A stretch of DNA of 64,000 bases, taken from assembly GCA_016788635.1 (NCBI GenBank), contig JAEUSU010000041.1:1-64000 (forward strand). The letters are read 5' to 3'. The notes under the pieces are model-generated. The model saw only the letters and a list, made by a program, of their open reading frames with translations. It ran no database searches and had not been told where the DNA came from. The translations under genes were made by a program, and so were the position numbers. This document shows positions 7,050 to 15,037 of this stretch, piece after piece. Source of the DNA: Flavobacteriales bacterium. Its GTDB lineage: Bacteria > Bacteroidota > Bacteroidia > Flavobacteriales_F > PHOS-HE28. Each line of letters opens with the position of its first letter. The first letter of the stretch is position 1.

Positions 7050-8594
7050 TCAACGGATATCCGGAACGGGCCCCTTGCTCAGTTCTCCGGCACGCAAGGT
7101 CTCTTCATTGGCGTCGGAAGGGTCCGCGATCAGCGTCAATCCCCATTCGCGGACCAGCTCCTCCACATCGCGTGGGCGTGAGGTGATCATGGTCACCACG
7201 TCACCGGCCTCGAGCCGCGTGGCTCCCGATGGGAAGATGTGCACCGAGCCCCTGTTGATGCGGGTGGCCAGGGTGCTCAACGGAAAGTGCATCTGCACCA
7301 TGCTGCGGCCCACGGCGGTGCTCTGAGGTCCCACCAACACGCGGCGCAGTTCGCCACGCAGCTCCGTGCTGATCTCCTGGTCGTAGGGCGAAAGGGACCG
7401 TGCGGACTCTGGGCGCTCCAGACCCAGCCAGCGCGCCACCACGGGGAGCGTGGTGCCCTGCAGGGCCACGGATGTGATGACGATGAAGAACACGATGTTG
7501 AAGATGAGCCCCGCATGTTCAAGGCCGGCCATCATCGGATAGGTGGCCAGCACAATGGGCACCGCACCCCGCAGCCCCACCCACGAGATCATCAGTTGTT
7601 TGGCGAAGCTCATGCGGAAGGGGATCAGCGTGAGCATCACCGCCAAGGGCCGGGCAATGAACATGAGCACCAGCGAAATGCCCACCCCTGCACCCATCAC
7701 CGGCACCAGTTCGCGAGGGTTCACCAGCAGGCCCAGCGCCAGGAACATCACGATCTGCATCAGCCAGGCCTGGCCATCATAGAAGCGGATCAGGCTCTTC
7801 TTGTGCAGGAAGTCATCGTTCCCCATCATGATGCCGGCGATGTACACGGCGAGGAAACCGTTGCCGCCCAGTACATCGGTGGCGGCGAAGGTGAGCATGA
7901 TCAAAGCCAGGAGCAGCACCGGGTAGAGGCCGTCGAAGTCCAGCTTGATGCGGTTGATCGCACGGGTCATGAGCAGGCCCATGCCGTAGCCCATCAACCC
8001 CCCAATGGTCATTTGTAGAAGGAACATGGGGACCAGCTGCCAGGGCGAAGCATCGCCGCTCGTGATCAGGGTGAGCATGCCCGTGGTCAGGAAATACGCC
8101 ATCGGATCGTTGCTGCCGCTCTCAAACTCCAGGGTGGGCCGCAAACTGCCCTTCAAGCCCATGCCCTTCGAGCGCAGGATGGTGAACACGGCGGCCGCAT
8201 CCGTGCTGGAGATGATGGCACCCAGCAACAGGCCCTCTTTCCAACCCAGCGGGGTGAACAAGGGCACGCTGATGCCCACGATCGCGGCCGTGAGCAGCAC
8301 GCCGATCGTGCTCAGGGAAAGCCCGCGCCAGAGCACCGGCCGCACGCTCTCCAAACGGGTATCCAACCCGCCGGAAAAGAGGATGAACACCAGGGCCACC
8401 GTCCCCAGGAATTGGGCGATCCCCGCGTTCTGCAGGTCGATGATGCGCAGCCCGTCCGTGCCCGCGAGCATGCCCACGCCCAGAAAGAGCAGCAAGGATG
8501 GAACGCCCAGGCGGCCACTGGTCTTGCTGGCCAGGATGCTCACCATCAGGAGCAGGGCCCCTACAAGCAGGATCTTCTCGATGCTGACATTCAT
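7050..8594 (-). CDS. NhaP2/CvrA-type K+/H+ (cation/proton) antiporter
   Basis: The ATG at 8594 gives 514 residues. About 12-13 membrane helices occupy residues 1-395 with CPA1-family landmarks: FILFSGGLDT, ISSTDAAAVF, ESGSNDPMAYF and WVGLRGAVPIVLATYP. A soluble TrkA-C-like (RCK_C) domain follows (about 420-500; VGRSMVQMHFPLSTL, EAGDVVTMITS), the layout of NhaP2 (CvrA), which exchanges K+ for H+ at the inner membrane and is regulated by nucleotides or ligands binding the C-terminal domain. It stands alone and converges with the LOG gene. A TACCTTCG box is 7 bp upstream. Confidence 0.93.
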   Translation of the reverse strand: MNVSIEKILLVGALLLMVSILASKTSGRLGVPSLLLFLGVGMLAGTDGLRIIDLQNAGIAQFLGTVALVFILFSGGLDTRLESVRPVLWRGLSLSTIGVLLTAAIVGISVPLFTPLGWKEGLLLGAIISSTDAAAVFTILRSKGMGLKGSLRPTLEFESGSNDPMAYFLTTGMLTLITSGDASPWQLVPMFLLQMTIGGLMGYGMGLLMTRAINRIKLDFDGLYPVLLLALIMLTFAATDVLGGNGFLAVYIAGIMMGNDDFLHKKSLIRFYDGQAWLMQIVMFLALGLLVNPRELVPVMGAGVGISLVLMFIARPLAVMLTLIPFRMSFAKQLMISWVGLRGAVPIVLATYPMMAGLEHAGLIFNIVFFIVITSVALQGTTLPVVARWLGLERPESARSLSPYDQEISTELRGELRRVLVGPQSTAVGRSMVQMHFPLSTLATRINRGSVHIFPSGATRLEAGDVVTMITSRPRDVEELVREWGLTLIADPSDANEETLRAGELSKGPVPDIR

Positions 8595-8601
8595 GAGTGC
8601 C

Positions 8602-8609
8602 CGAAGGTA
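8602..8609 (-). promoter_or_regulatory. Putative -7 promoter box (TACCTTCG)
   Basis: Seven bases upstream of the antiporter ATG on the minus strand; same motif as found before the helicase and the men operon. Confidence 0.4.
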
Positions 8610-9024
8610 TCGCGACAGGCGGGAGGCCTGCGAAGCCCTGTCCAATGCCTTCCTCGTCTGTTCTGCGGTTTATTTTCTCTGAAGTCCGCTCACCCCCCCA
8701 TAATGCCGTACCTTCCCATCCTGTTCCGGTGCCGCTTCCGGACAGGTCGCAACAGGGGTCTATCGGTGACCTCGAGCCTCATACCCATCGACAAGCGGTA
8801 CCCCGGTGATCATGCCGTGGGAGCACCCGGCCCACAGGGGCCACAAAACGGGCCCTCGGGTCTTGATGAACATGGACGATCATCAGCTTGTCGCCATCCG
8901 CATCCGCAATGGGAATGGCGGTCACCAGGGTGTCCTGCTGCCTCCGGATACGGTGCATGGGTCCTTTCGGCTCCTATGGACGCATCGAGCGTACGCGTTC
9001 GCCATGCACATCTTGAACATTCTG
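8610..9024. other. Intergenic stretch without a convincing gene
   Basis: About 415 bp between divergent genes. It contains a TACCTTCC box on the plus strand at 8709-8716 and, on the minus strand, a 59-codon ORF (8779-8958, with the segment VTAIPIADADGDKLMIVHV) that could be a gene remnant. I recognise no family, no tRNA signature and no riboswitch. Confidence 0.4.
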
Positions 9025-9047
9025 GTCACAGCCGTTCGCGCTGTGAC
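9025..9047. promoter_or_regulatory. Inverted repeat upstream of a small gene, possible operator or attenuator
   Basis: GTCACAGC - CGTTCGC - GCTGTGAC is a perfect 8-bp inverted repeat with a 7-base spacer, ending 18 bp before the ATG of the 57-residue protein at 9066. GTCACAG/CTGTGAC half-sites would suit a dimeric regulator; a short hairpin in the mRNA leader is the alternative. Confidence 0.4.
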
Positions 9048-9065
9048 ACAACCCTACCGTAACGC

Positions 9066-9239
9066 ATGAGCAGTCGTAAGAACCTGATCCTGAGCCGTCC
9101 CGCGCAGGCCGATGACAAGTGTATCCGCGTGCGCCTCGATGGCCGCACCATCGTGCTGTTGAAGAGCATGAAGAACTTCGGGTATTGGAAGGAGCGCTAC
9201 CCGATGGCCGAGGTCCTGGACCCCGTGGTGCGCAAGTAG
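9066..9239 (+). CDS. Small 57-residue basic protein, function unknown
   Basis: The ORF reads from MSSRKNLILSRPAQADDK to EVLDPVVRK. It is basic, has no membrane segment, and its pattern (IRVRLDGRTIVLLKSMKNF then YWKERYPMAEV) has the look of a compact folded domain with GC-rich third codon positions like its neighbours. I do not recognise a named family. It precedes the AlkD-like gene on the same strand with a 43-bp gap, so they may share a transcript, and it has a palindrome just upstream. Confidence 0.6.
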   Translation: MSSRKNLILSRPAQADDKCIRVRLDGRTIVLLKSMKNFGYWKERYPMAEVLDPVVRK

Positions 9240-9282
9240 CAGCGATCACCGGGCATTCGCTGGGGCACCGCACCTTCGTGGC

Positions 9283-9948
9283 GTGCACCCGTATCTGGAC
9301 CCCCTGTTACCGGCCCTGCAACGCCATGCCCACACGGGTAATGCGGTGGCGATGCATGCCTATATGAAGGGCATCGCGTCCTTTTTCGGGATCAAGACCC
9401 CGGTGCGGCGCGCCATCCTGAAAGCCCACCTGGCCATCCATGGCGGGCCGCCGTTGGAGGAATTGCCTTCCATCGCCCGTTCCGCATTCGCACAGCCTGA
9501 ACGTGAATGGCATTACGTGGCCGTGGACCTGCTGATGAAGGAGGCGCGCAAGCTTGGCCCGGCGCATCTGCCCTTGGTGGAGGAGCTGATCATCACGAAG
9601 AGCTGGTGGGATACGGTGGATGCCCTGGCGGCCAACGTGGCGGGCGTGATCCTCAAGGGGCATCCGAAGGAAGTGGCGAAGTGGAACAAGCGCTGGATCG
9701 CAAGCCCGGATCTTTGGTTGAACCGCACCGCCATCCTCTTCCAATTGAAGTGGAAGGAGGACACCGATCGGGAGTTGCTCTTCGCCAACATCCGCAAGCA
9801 TGCGGCACATCCGGACTTCTTCATCCGCAAGGCCATCGGCTGGGCATTGCGCGCGTACGCCGAGACCGGTCCTGATGCTGTGAAAACCTTTGTAAAGGTC
9901 ACGCGTTTGGCTCCGCTCAGCATGCGTGAAGCCTTGCGGAAGCTGTAG
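9283..9948 (+). CDS. AlkD-like DNA alkylation repair protein
   Basis: A 221-residue all-helical protein starting at GTG (HPYLDPLLPALQRHA follows). It matches the AlkC/AlkD HEAT-like DNA glycosylase family: FFGIKTPVRRAI near residue 37, EWHYVAVDLLMK near 72, and SWWDTVDALA near 107, which carries the Trp and Asp that in Bacillus AlkD contact the alkylated nucleotide. The family removes positively charged N3- and N7-alkylpurines without base flipping. The ending FIRKAIGWALRAYA is also typical. GTG is chosen because no upstream ATG is in frame and the length fits the family. Confidence 0.92.
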   Translation: MHPYLDPLLPALQRHAHTGNAVAMHAYMKGIASFFGIKTPVRRAILKAHLAIHGGPPLEELPSIARSAFAQPEREWHYVAVDLLMKEARKLGPAHLPLVEELIITKSWWDTVDALAANVAGVILKGHPKEVAKWNKRWIASPDLWLNRTAILFQLKWKEDTDRELLFANIRKHAAHPDFFIRKAIGWALRAYAETGPDAVKTFVKVTRLAPLSMREALRKL

Positions 9949-9969
9949 TGGAGCAAAGGGCCAGGTGCA

Positions 9970-10749
9970 CTAGGAAGTCGTGATCAATCCGATCCAGGTG
10001 AACAGACCGAGGGTGAAGCCGATACCGATCCAACCGGTTTTCCTTCGGTTCGCCTGATAGAGGAAGCCGTGTCTGTAAGCTTCATGCTGAGCATGCCGAG
10101 GGTCATATAGCCTGATGACCTGGGATTCCGACGGGGGAAAAGCGGCGATGATCGGTGGAGCAATAAAAATGGGTGCAGTGATCACACTTGCAAGGAGCGC
10201 GCCCCAAGGTTCATAGGATTCTCGAGCATGTTGCCTTCCCAATTCATATAGCTTCATCTGTTCAGGTGTCCGGATGTCACGCACCGGTGCCTTGATCGAT
10301 GTACTTACCGGGTTGGATGTTACCTCTGGTGACTCTGGACCTACCGAGTCACTTGGGATGGTATTGGTCGCTTGACGCCCCGTGGCCTGAGTGCTGCGTG
10401 AGGTGGGTCCCACACCACTGACCGAGTTCACCGGTCGCAAAGCCGGTGGGGATGCCCCCGGGACGGGCGTTGGCTTCAACGGGCATAAATACCCGTTCTC
10501 TATGCGGTAGTTCCGAATGCCACAGCGAATGTTCCGGATGCGGCTCAGGTCAATGTCATGCAAGCTGCCATTGGCCATGTAGGTCAATTCGTCTGTGGTG
10601 ATCTTCCAGAAGCGTTCCACCTCCACCGGTTTTCCGGCGGTGAGCGTGATCTGGCAGTTGGTGAGTTGTAGCGTGGTGTCGCATTGGGCGTTCAGTTGCT
10701 GATGCACCACAACTGCGAGCAGAATGAGCGTATGGGCGGCCGGTCTCAT
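9970..10749 (-). CDS. Bacteroidetes membrane-associated protein of unknown function
   Basis: 259 residues from the ATG at 10749, with a signal-like N-terminus (HTLILLAVVVHQQLNAQC). A short beta domain follows (LTAGKPVEVERFWKITTDEL, then DIDLSRIRNIRCG), resembling the 'KNGxxIxAKVLEI...Y' repeat domain of a large unnamed Bacteroidetes family; then a low-complexity Pro/Ser/Thr linker (about 95-170), and two hydrophobic segments flanking YELGRQHARESYEPWG and YRHGFLYQANRRKTG, the paired 'G/Y' repeats of the same family. Function unknown. It lies 31 bp downstream of the CsgG-like gene and is probably co-transcribed with it. Confidence 0.8.
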   Translation of the reverse strand: MRPAAHTLILLAVVVHQQLNAQCDTTLQLTNCQITLTAGKPVEVERFWKITTDELTYMANGSLHDIDLSRIRNIRCGIRNYRIENGYLCPLKPTPVPGASPPALRPVNSVSGVGPTSRSTQATGRQATNTIPSDSVGPESPEVTSNPVSTSIKAPVRDIRTPEQMKLYELGRQHARESYEPWGALLASVITAPIFIAPPIIAAFPPSESQVIRLYDPRHAQHEAYRHGFLYQANRRKTGWIGIGFTLGLFTWIGLITTS

Positions 10750-10780
10750 GGCTGTTAGGTTTGGGCGTACCGGGAACAGC

Positions 10781-11935
10781 TCAGCGCTTGGATGACTTGA
10801 ACACGTTGAAGCCCATGGCCAAGCCCAGCACGGTGCCATCCTTGCGTGGGATGATGTAGGCGTTCACCGGAATGTTCAACTGGCCTGAGCGGAAGGTCTT
10901 GCCGACCGCAATGATCAAACCGGCGGTAAGCGTGGGATCGCCACGGTCATCAATGTTGCGTACGATGGGGTAGGGATTGGGCCCATTGGCGCTGTTCCAC
11001 TCGCCCTTCAACCGCCAGTCCTTTACCGCGTCGAAGTTCCCATACTCATCAGAGAGGTAGTAGCCATCCGCCATGCGAACGAAGCGGAAGATCGGGCCGA
11101 ACGCCAGCTCCCAGCCGCTGTTGTTCAGTCGGAAGCCGTTCAGAATGGAGATGGCGGGAATGAAGCGGCCGGATTCCAGGCCGGAACCGGTGACGAGGAA
11201 CTCGAACAGGCACTGGAAATCACCGGACCCCAGGTATTGTACCTCCTGCTGCCAGCCGATCATGGATGAGACGCCGTACATGCCCAGCCCTCCATACGGC
11301 ACACGGTCCGCACGCATGCGCTCGCCGGCCAGGCCACCGGTATGGAACACCCCGAACCGTGGCCCGCTCAGGTTCACCTTGGTGATGGGGCTCTTCACTG
11401 GCTGGCCATAGGCTTCCAGCATCTTCACCAGGTTGGGGTCGGGTTCAACACCCATCAGTTGCTTCACCGAGATCTCGATCATGCGTTGGAGCTCGTCCTC
11501 CAGGTTCAGGTATTCACCGGTATGCACCTTTTGGATCTCGCCTGATGTCACGTTCATCAGTTTCAGGATGATGATGATGCGCTCGCCGAAGCGCTCCACG
11601 CTGCCCAGGAGCATGTAGTCGGCTTTCAGCACCTGGCCGGCTTGTTGCAGGCAGGTGATGCTGGTGCATTGCGCGCGCGCGATCCCGGCCTTGTCGAGCG
11701 CATCATTCATCACTTCCGGAGAGATCACATCGGCGCGGCCGGTCTTTTCCAGTTCAATGCGCACCACCGTGGTCAGCATGGTCTCGGTGGCCATGATGTT
11801 TCGGCTTTCGATGCGCAGGATGCCGACCGTGGTGCGCAACTGTGCATGAGCTGCGGTCGCCAGTAGCACCAGGCCGAGGGCGAGGATGGAATAGAACATC
11901 GCGGCACGGGTGGGGGAACTTGTTCGCTGGGTCAT
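10781..11935 (-). CDS. Secreted CsgG/LpoB-like protein
   Basis: 384 residues from the ATG at 11935, with a signal peptide (ALGLVLLATAAHAQ). Residues about 35-165 look like the alpha/beta domain shared by CsgG, FlgO and LpoB: VGILRIESRNI, a helix, RADVISPEVMNDALDKAG, the cysteine-containing ARAQCTSITCLQQAGQV, then ADYMLLGSVERFGERIIII and LMNVTSGEIQ. The second half is beta-rich with Gly and aromatics (YGGLGMYGVSSMIGW, AGLIIAVGKTF) and may fold into an outer-membrane or periplasmic barrel. No lipobox, unlike CsgG. A role in envelope assembly is inference only. Confidence 0.75.
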   Translation of the reverse strand: MTQRTSSPTRAAMFYSILALGLVLLATAAHAQLRTTVGILRIESRNIMATETMLTTVVRIELEKTGRADVISPEVMNDALDKAGIARAQCTSITCLQQAGQVLKADYMLLGSVERFGERIIIILKLMNVTSGEIQKVHTGEYLNLEDELQRMIEISVKQLMGVEPDPNLVKMLEAYGQPVKSPITKVNLSGPRFGVFHTGGLAGERMRADRVPYGGLGMYGVSSMIGWQQEVQYLGSGDFQCLFEFLVTGSGLESGRFIPAISILNGFRLNNSGWELAFGPIFRFVRMADGYYLSDEYGNFDAVKDWRLKGEWNSANGPNPYPIVRNIDDRGDPTLTAGLIIAVGKTFRSGQLNIPVNAYIIPRKDGTVLGLAMGFNVFKSSKR

Positions 11936-12240
11936 GGCTGTTCGGTGTTTGGGTTCAACTGGTGTGTTGCTGGCACCAAAAGTCACGGCGTGCAAGGCCC
12001 TTGTGCTGGCGCAAGACGCGACGGCCCGCGCGGGATCGGCGGGGGATGTCCGCGGCGGATCAATGCAGTGTGTCCGCTGTCATCCGCTGCGGCTGACCGC
12101 AACACGGACCTCCATGGATCGGCAGAATTCGCAAAACGCCGTCTCGCGCCAAGGGTGAAGCGCGGAAATGCAGCGGCATGCTGAAAGGAAGGCGGGTCTT
12201 CAGCCCGGCACCACGATCGGGGTGGTCCCCAATGAAACCC
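11936..12240. other. Intergenic region without a gene
   Basis: About 305 bp between the start of the CsgG-like gene and the stop of the helicase gene, both on the minus strand. No ORF with a protein-like composition. A gACTTTTG box (one mismatch to the -7 consensus) lies on the minus strand near 11975-11984 and could drive the CsgG-like gene. Short G+C-rich inverted repeats near 12195-12230 (ACCAC / GTGGT) could act as a 3' end for the helicase mRNA, without a T-run. Confidence 0.4.
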
Positions 12241-14022
12241 TCACCACTTCTTCTTCACGAACTTCTTGGGTCCAAAGGGCTTCTTTTCTCCACCAAACGG
12301 CTTCTTGTCGCCATAGGTCTTCTTCTCGCCGTATGGTTTGCGCGGGCCGTCGAACTGGCGCGGACCGTCGTCGCGGCGTGGTTTGTCGCCACGGCCCTGA
12401 TCGCCCTGGGCCTCGTCCACACGCACCTTGCGGCCCTTGTAGTTGGCACCCTTGAAGGCGTTGTAGACCTGCTCGAAGTGCGCGGGCTCGATGTCCACGA
12501 AGGAGTACACGTCCTTGATGAGCATGCGCCCGATCATGTCGCCGGTGATGCCGCTGATGCCGCACAGGTAGCCGAGCATCTTGCCCTTGTCGAAGCCGTC
12601 CGCACTGCCCAGGTTGATGAACATCTGGCGGCCGGTGCTGAAGCGCTCGCGCGAGCTGGGCCGGTCCACACGAGCGGTGTGGTCCTTGCGGCTCATGTCG
12701 ATGTTCAGGTCCGGCAGGTCGCGGAACTGGGTGATGAGGCGGTTGAAGGCCACGCTCATGAAGCGCTCGATGAGCTCCTCCTTGCTGAAACCGCTGAGCT
12801 CCTCCTGGGCCGTGGGCAGGATGGACGCGAGCGCGTCGTGGTCCACCTCCACGTTCTTCAACTTGTGCATGTAGGCCACCACCTGCGCCTTGCCGATGTC
12901 GCCGCCGCCGGGTGTGCGCACGTAGGTGAAGTGGGTCTTCAGCATGCGCTCCAGCTGGCGCACCTTGGCCACTTCGCGCACGCCGATGATGCTGAGGGAG
13001 ATGCCGCTCCTACCCGCACGCGCGGTGCGTCCGCTGCGGTGGGTGTAGCTCTCCGGCTCGCCGGGCAGGTCGTAGTGGATCACGTGCGTCACATCGCTCA
13101 CGTCGATGCCGCGCGCGGCCACGTCCGTGGCGATGAGCAGTTGCAGGGTGCGGGCGCGGTAGCGTCCCATCACGTGGTCGCGCTGGCCCTGGCTCAGGTC
13201 GCCGTGGATGGCGTCGGCGACGTAGCCGTCCTTCACCATGGCGGTGGCCAGTTCCTGCGTTTCGTGCTTGGTGCGGCAGAACACGATGGCGAAGAGGTCC
13301 GGGTCGGCGTCCACAAAGCGTTTGAGCGCGGCATAGCGGTCGCGGGCATGCACCACGGTGTACTGGTGCTGGATGGCGGATGCGGTGGTGTTGCGTTCGC
13401 CCACCTGCACCTCCTGCGTTTCGCGCATGTAGCGTTTGGCGATGTGCCGCACCTCGCTGCCCATGGTGGCGCTAAAGAGCCATGTGCGCTTCTCCTTCGG
13501 GGTGGTGCCCAGGATGTCGGTGAGGTCGTCCTGGAAGCCCATGTTCAGCATCTCGTCGGCCTCGTCCAGCACCACTACACGCACCTGCGAGAGGTCCACG
13601 GCCTCGCGGCCCATCAGGTCCAACAGGCGTCCGGGGGTGGCCACCACGATGTTGGCGCCGCGTTGGATGGCGCGCATCTGTTCGCGGATGTTGGCGCCGC
13701 CATACACGGCCACGGGGCGCACGCCTTTCAGGTGCTTGCCAAAGCGTTCGATGTCGCCGGTGATCTGCACGCACAACTCGCGTGTGGGCGCGAGCACCAG
13801 GGCCTGCACGGCGCGCTGGGCGGGGTCGATGGCCTCCAGTAGGGGCAGGCCGAAGGCGGCCGTTTTGCCGGTGCCGGTCTGTGCCAGGGCCACCACATCA
13901 CCGCCAGCAGCCATGAGCATGGGGATGACCCGCTCCTGCACGGGGGTGGGCGTTACAAAGCCCAACTCGTCAAGGGCGCTTAGGATCTCCGCCCGGATGC
14001 CGAGCGCGTGGAAGGAGGACAT
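12241..14022 (-). CDS. DEAD-box ATP-dependent RNA helicase (CsdA/DbpA-like)
   Basis: 593 residues with the complete motif set: Q-motif GFVTPTPVQERVIP, AQTGTGKT, PTRELCVQ, TPGRLLD, VVLDEADEML, FSATMG, IVFCRTKHET, LLIATDVAARGIDV and HRSGRTARAGRSG. Residues about 465-540 form a DbpA-type RNA-binding domain (MFINLGSADGFDKGKMLGYL). The tail after 545 is basic and repetitive, with several KKPFG / KKTYG units, as in RNA chaperone helicases. It unwinds RNA duplexes, most likely in ribosome assembly or cold adaptation. Monocistronic, with a TACCTTCG box 19 bp upstream. Confidence 0.96.
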   Translation of the reverse strand: MSSFHALGIRAEILSALDELGFVTPTPVQERVIPMLMAAGGDVVALAQTGTGKTAAFGLPLLEAIDPAQRAVQALVLAPTRELCVQITGDIERFGKHLKGVRPVAVYGGANIREQMRAIQRGANIVVATPGRLLDLMGREAVDLSQVRVVVLDEADEMLNMGFQDDLTDILGTTPKEKRTWLFSATMGSEVRHIAKRYMRETQEVQVGERNTTASAIQHQYTVVHARDRYAALKRFVDADPDLFAIVFCRTKHETQELATAMVKDGYVADAIHGDLSQGQRDHVMGRYRARTLQLLIATDVAARGIDVSDVTHVIHYDLPGEPESYTHRSGRTARAGRSGISLSIIGVREVAKVRQLERMLKTHFTYVRTPGGGDIGKAQVVAYMHKLKNVEVDHDALASILPTAQEELSGFSKEELIERFMSVAFNRLITQFRDLPDLNIDMSRKDHTARVDRPSSRERFSTGRQMFINLGSADGFDKGKMLGYLCGISGITGDMIGRMLIKDVYSFVDIEPAHFEQVYNAFKGANYKGRKVRVDEAQGDQGRGDKPRRDDGPRQFDGPRKPYGEKKTYGDKKPFGGEKKPFGPKKFVKKKW

Positions 14023-14041
14023 GGTCTTGTGAAAAGGACCG

Positions 14042-14049
14042 CGAAGGTA
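14042..14049 (-). promoter_or_regulatory. Putative -7 promoter box (TACCTTCG)
   Basis: Minus-strand box 19 bp upstream of the helicase ATG, in the 32-bp gap to the SGNH gene. Confidence 0.45.
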
Positions 14050-14054
14050 CCCTT

Positions 14055-15020
14055 TTAATTCCCGGCAGGGCTCCCCGTGCCCAGGAGCCGCTTGGCCAAC
14101 AACTCACTCATCCGGCGCCCCGAAGGGCCGTCCAGGTGGTTGCCATCGGTGTAGCACACACTATCGGCCAGGGTGGAAAGATCCATGAAGGAGGCCCCCA
14201 TGCGGCCGGCCAGGGCGTTCATGCGGTCGTTGAATTCCGGGGCCAATACATGCTCCAGCTCCAGTATGGCCTTCGTGGCGGGCAGGCGCACCAGCACCAC
14301 GCGGCCGTGCGGGCGCAGCCGCTCAACGGTCCACAGCAGCCAGTCGAAGCGCACCTCGCTCCACACGCGGTCCTGCATCATGCGGGTGCGGTAATGCTGC
14401 ACCTTGCGTGCGGTGCGTGCGGCCACAGTGGCGCTGTCCATGGGGATGTGGAGTTCCAGGCGGCCATCGGCCAGCAGGGTGGCGGTGGTGTCCGGGTCGC
14501 CCTTCGGCCAGCAGGAAAGAGCACCCCAGCCCTGGCCATAGTGGCGCACGAGGTATTCGTAGTTCGGCCGCATGGCGAAGGTCCATTGCGTGCCCAGCAG
14601 GCGGTCCTTCTCCTTGAAACGGTCGGCATCATTCGCCTTGTCGCGGTGGGCGGTGAGCACCCAGGGGTCCACGCACAGGATGAAGAGGCCGTTGCGCGCC
14701 GTGGTGTCCAGCTTGTGTTCGATGGCCTTGTAGTAGGTGGGGCCGTAGGGTGAATGGGCAATGGTGAAGCCGAAGTTGAAGAGCGGGCCTTCGAAGGCGT
14801 GCTGGAGCGCTTCCGTGTTGAACACATCCGGATGAATGCCCTGTGCGGCGCGCGAACCGCCCAGCACCAGGGAGCGGGCCTTCGGCGTGGCGAAGCGCAG
14901 GTAGTAGTCGTCCGTGCGGCCATCGGCCCACAAGCCGGCCACCAGGTGGAAGCCCGCCACGATGAGCAGGGCCAGGATCACCTTGAGGAGGAACGTGCGC
15001 ATTGCAGCTGCCGTAGCCAT
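14055..15020 (-). CDS. SGNH-type (AlgJ/DltD-like) protein paired with an MBOAT acyltransferase
   Basis: 321 residues from the ATG at 15020; a second ATG at 15002 gives 315. One N-terminal membrane anchor (FLLKVILALLIVAGFHLVAG), then a periplasmic SGNH-like domain: LVLGGSRAAQGI holds the putative nucleophile Ser, and DGNHLDGPSG near the end holds the Asp/His pair. The gene begins 17 bp after the MBOAT gene, the arrangement of AlgI with AlgJ/AlgX or DltB with DltD, where the MBOAT protein passes an acyl group across the membrane and the SGNH protein places it on a polymer. Here an O-acetylation of a surface glycan is likely. Confidence 0.85.
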   Translation of the reverse strand: MATAAAMRTFLLKVILALLIVAGFHLVAGLWADGRTDDYYLRFATPKARSLVLGGSRAAQGIHPDVFNTEALQHAFEGPLFNFGFTIAHSPYGPTYYKAIEHKLDTTARNGLFILCVDPWVLTAHRDKANDADRFKEKDRLLGTQWTFAMRPNYEYLVRHYGQGWGALSCWPKGDPDTTATLLADGRLELHIPMDSATVAARTARKVQHYRTRMMQDRVWSEVRFDWLLWTVERLRPHGRVVLVRLPATKAILELEHVLAPEFNDRMNALAGRMGASFMDLSTLADSVCYTDGNHLDGPSGRRMSELLAKRLLGTGSPAGN

Positions 15021-15037
15021 GGCGAAGGTGGGTGGCC

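Noticed and set aside
8779-8958. A 59-codon minus-strand ORF in the long spacer after the antiporter
   Set aside because: Protein-like in part, but no family, promoter or start context supports it; mentioned in the spacer entry only.
12178-13842. A 554-codon plus-strand ORF opposite the DEAD-box helicase
   Set aside because: Its residues are mainly Ala, Val, His, Gly and Leu in the low-complexity pattern produced by reading a GC-rich gene backwards; the helicase on the other strand has every family motif.
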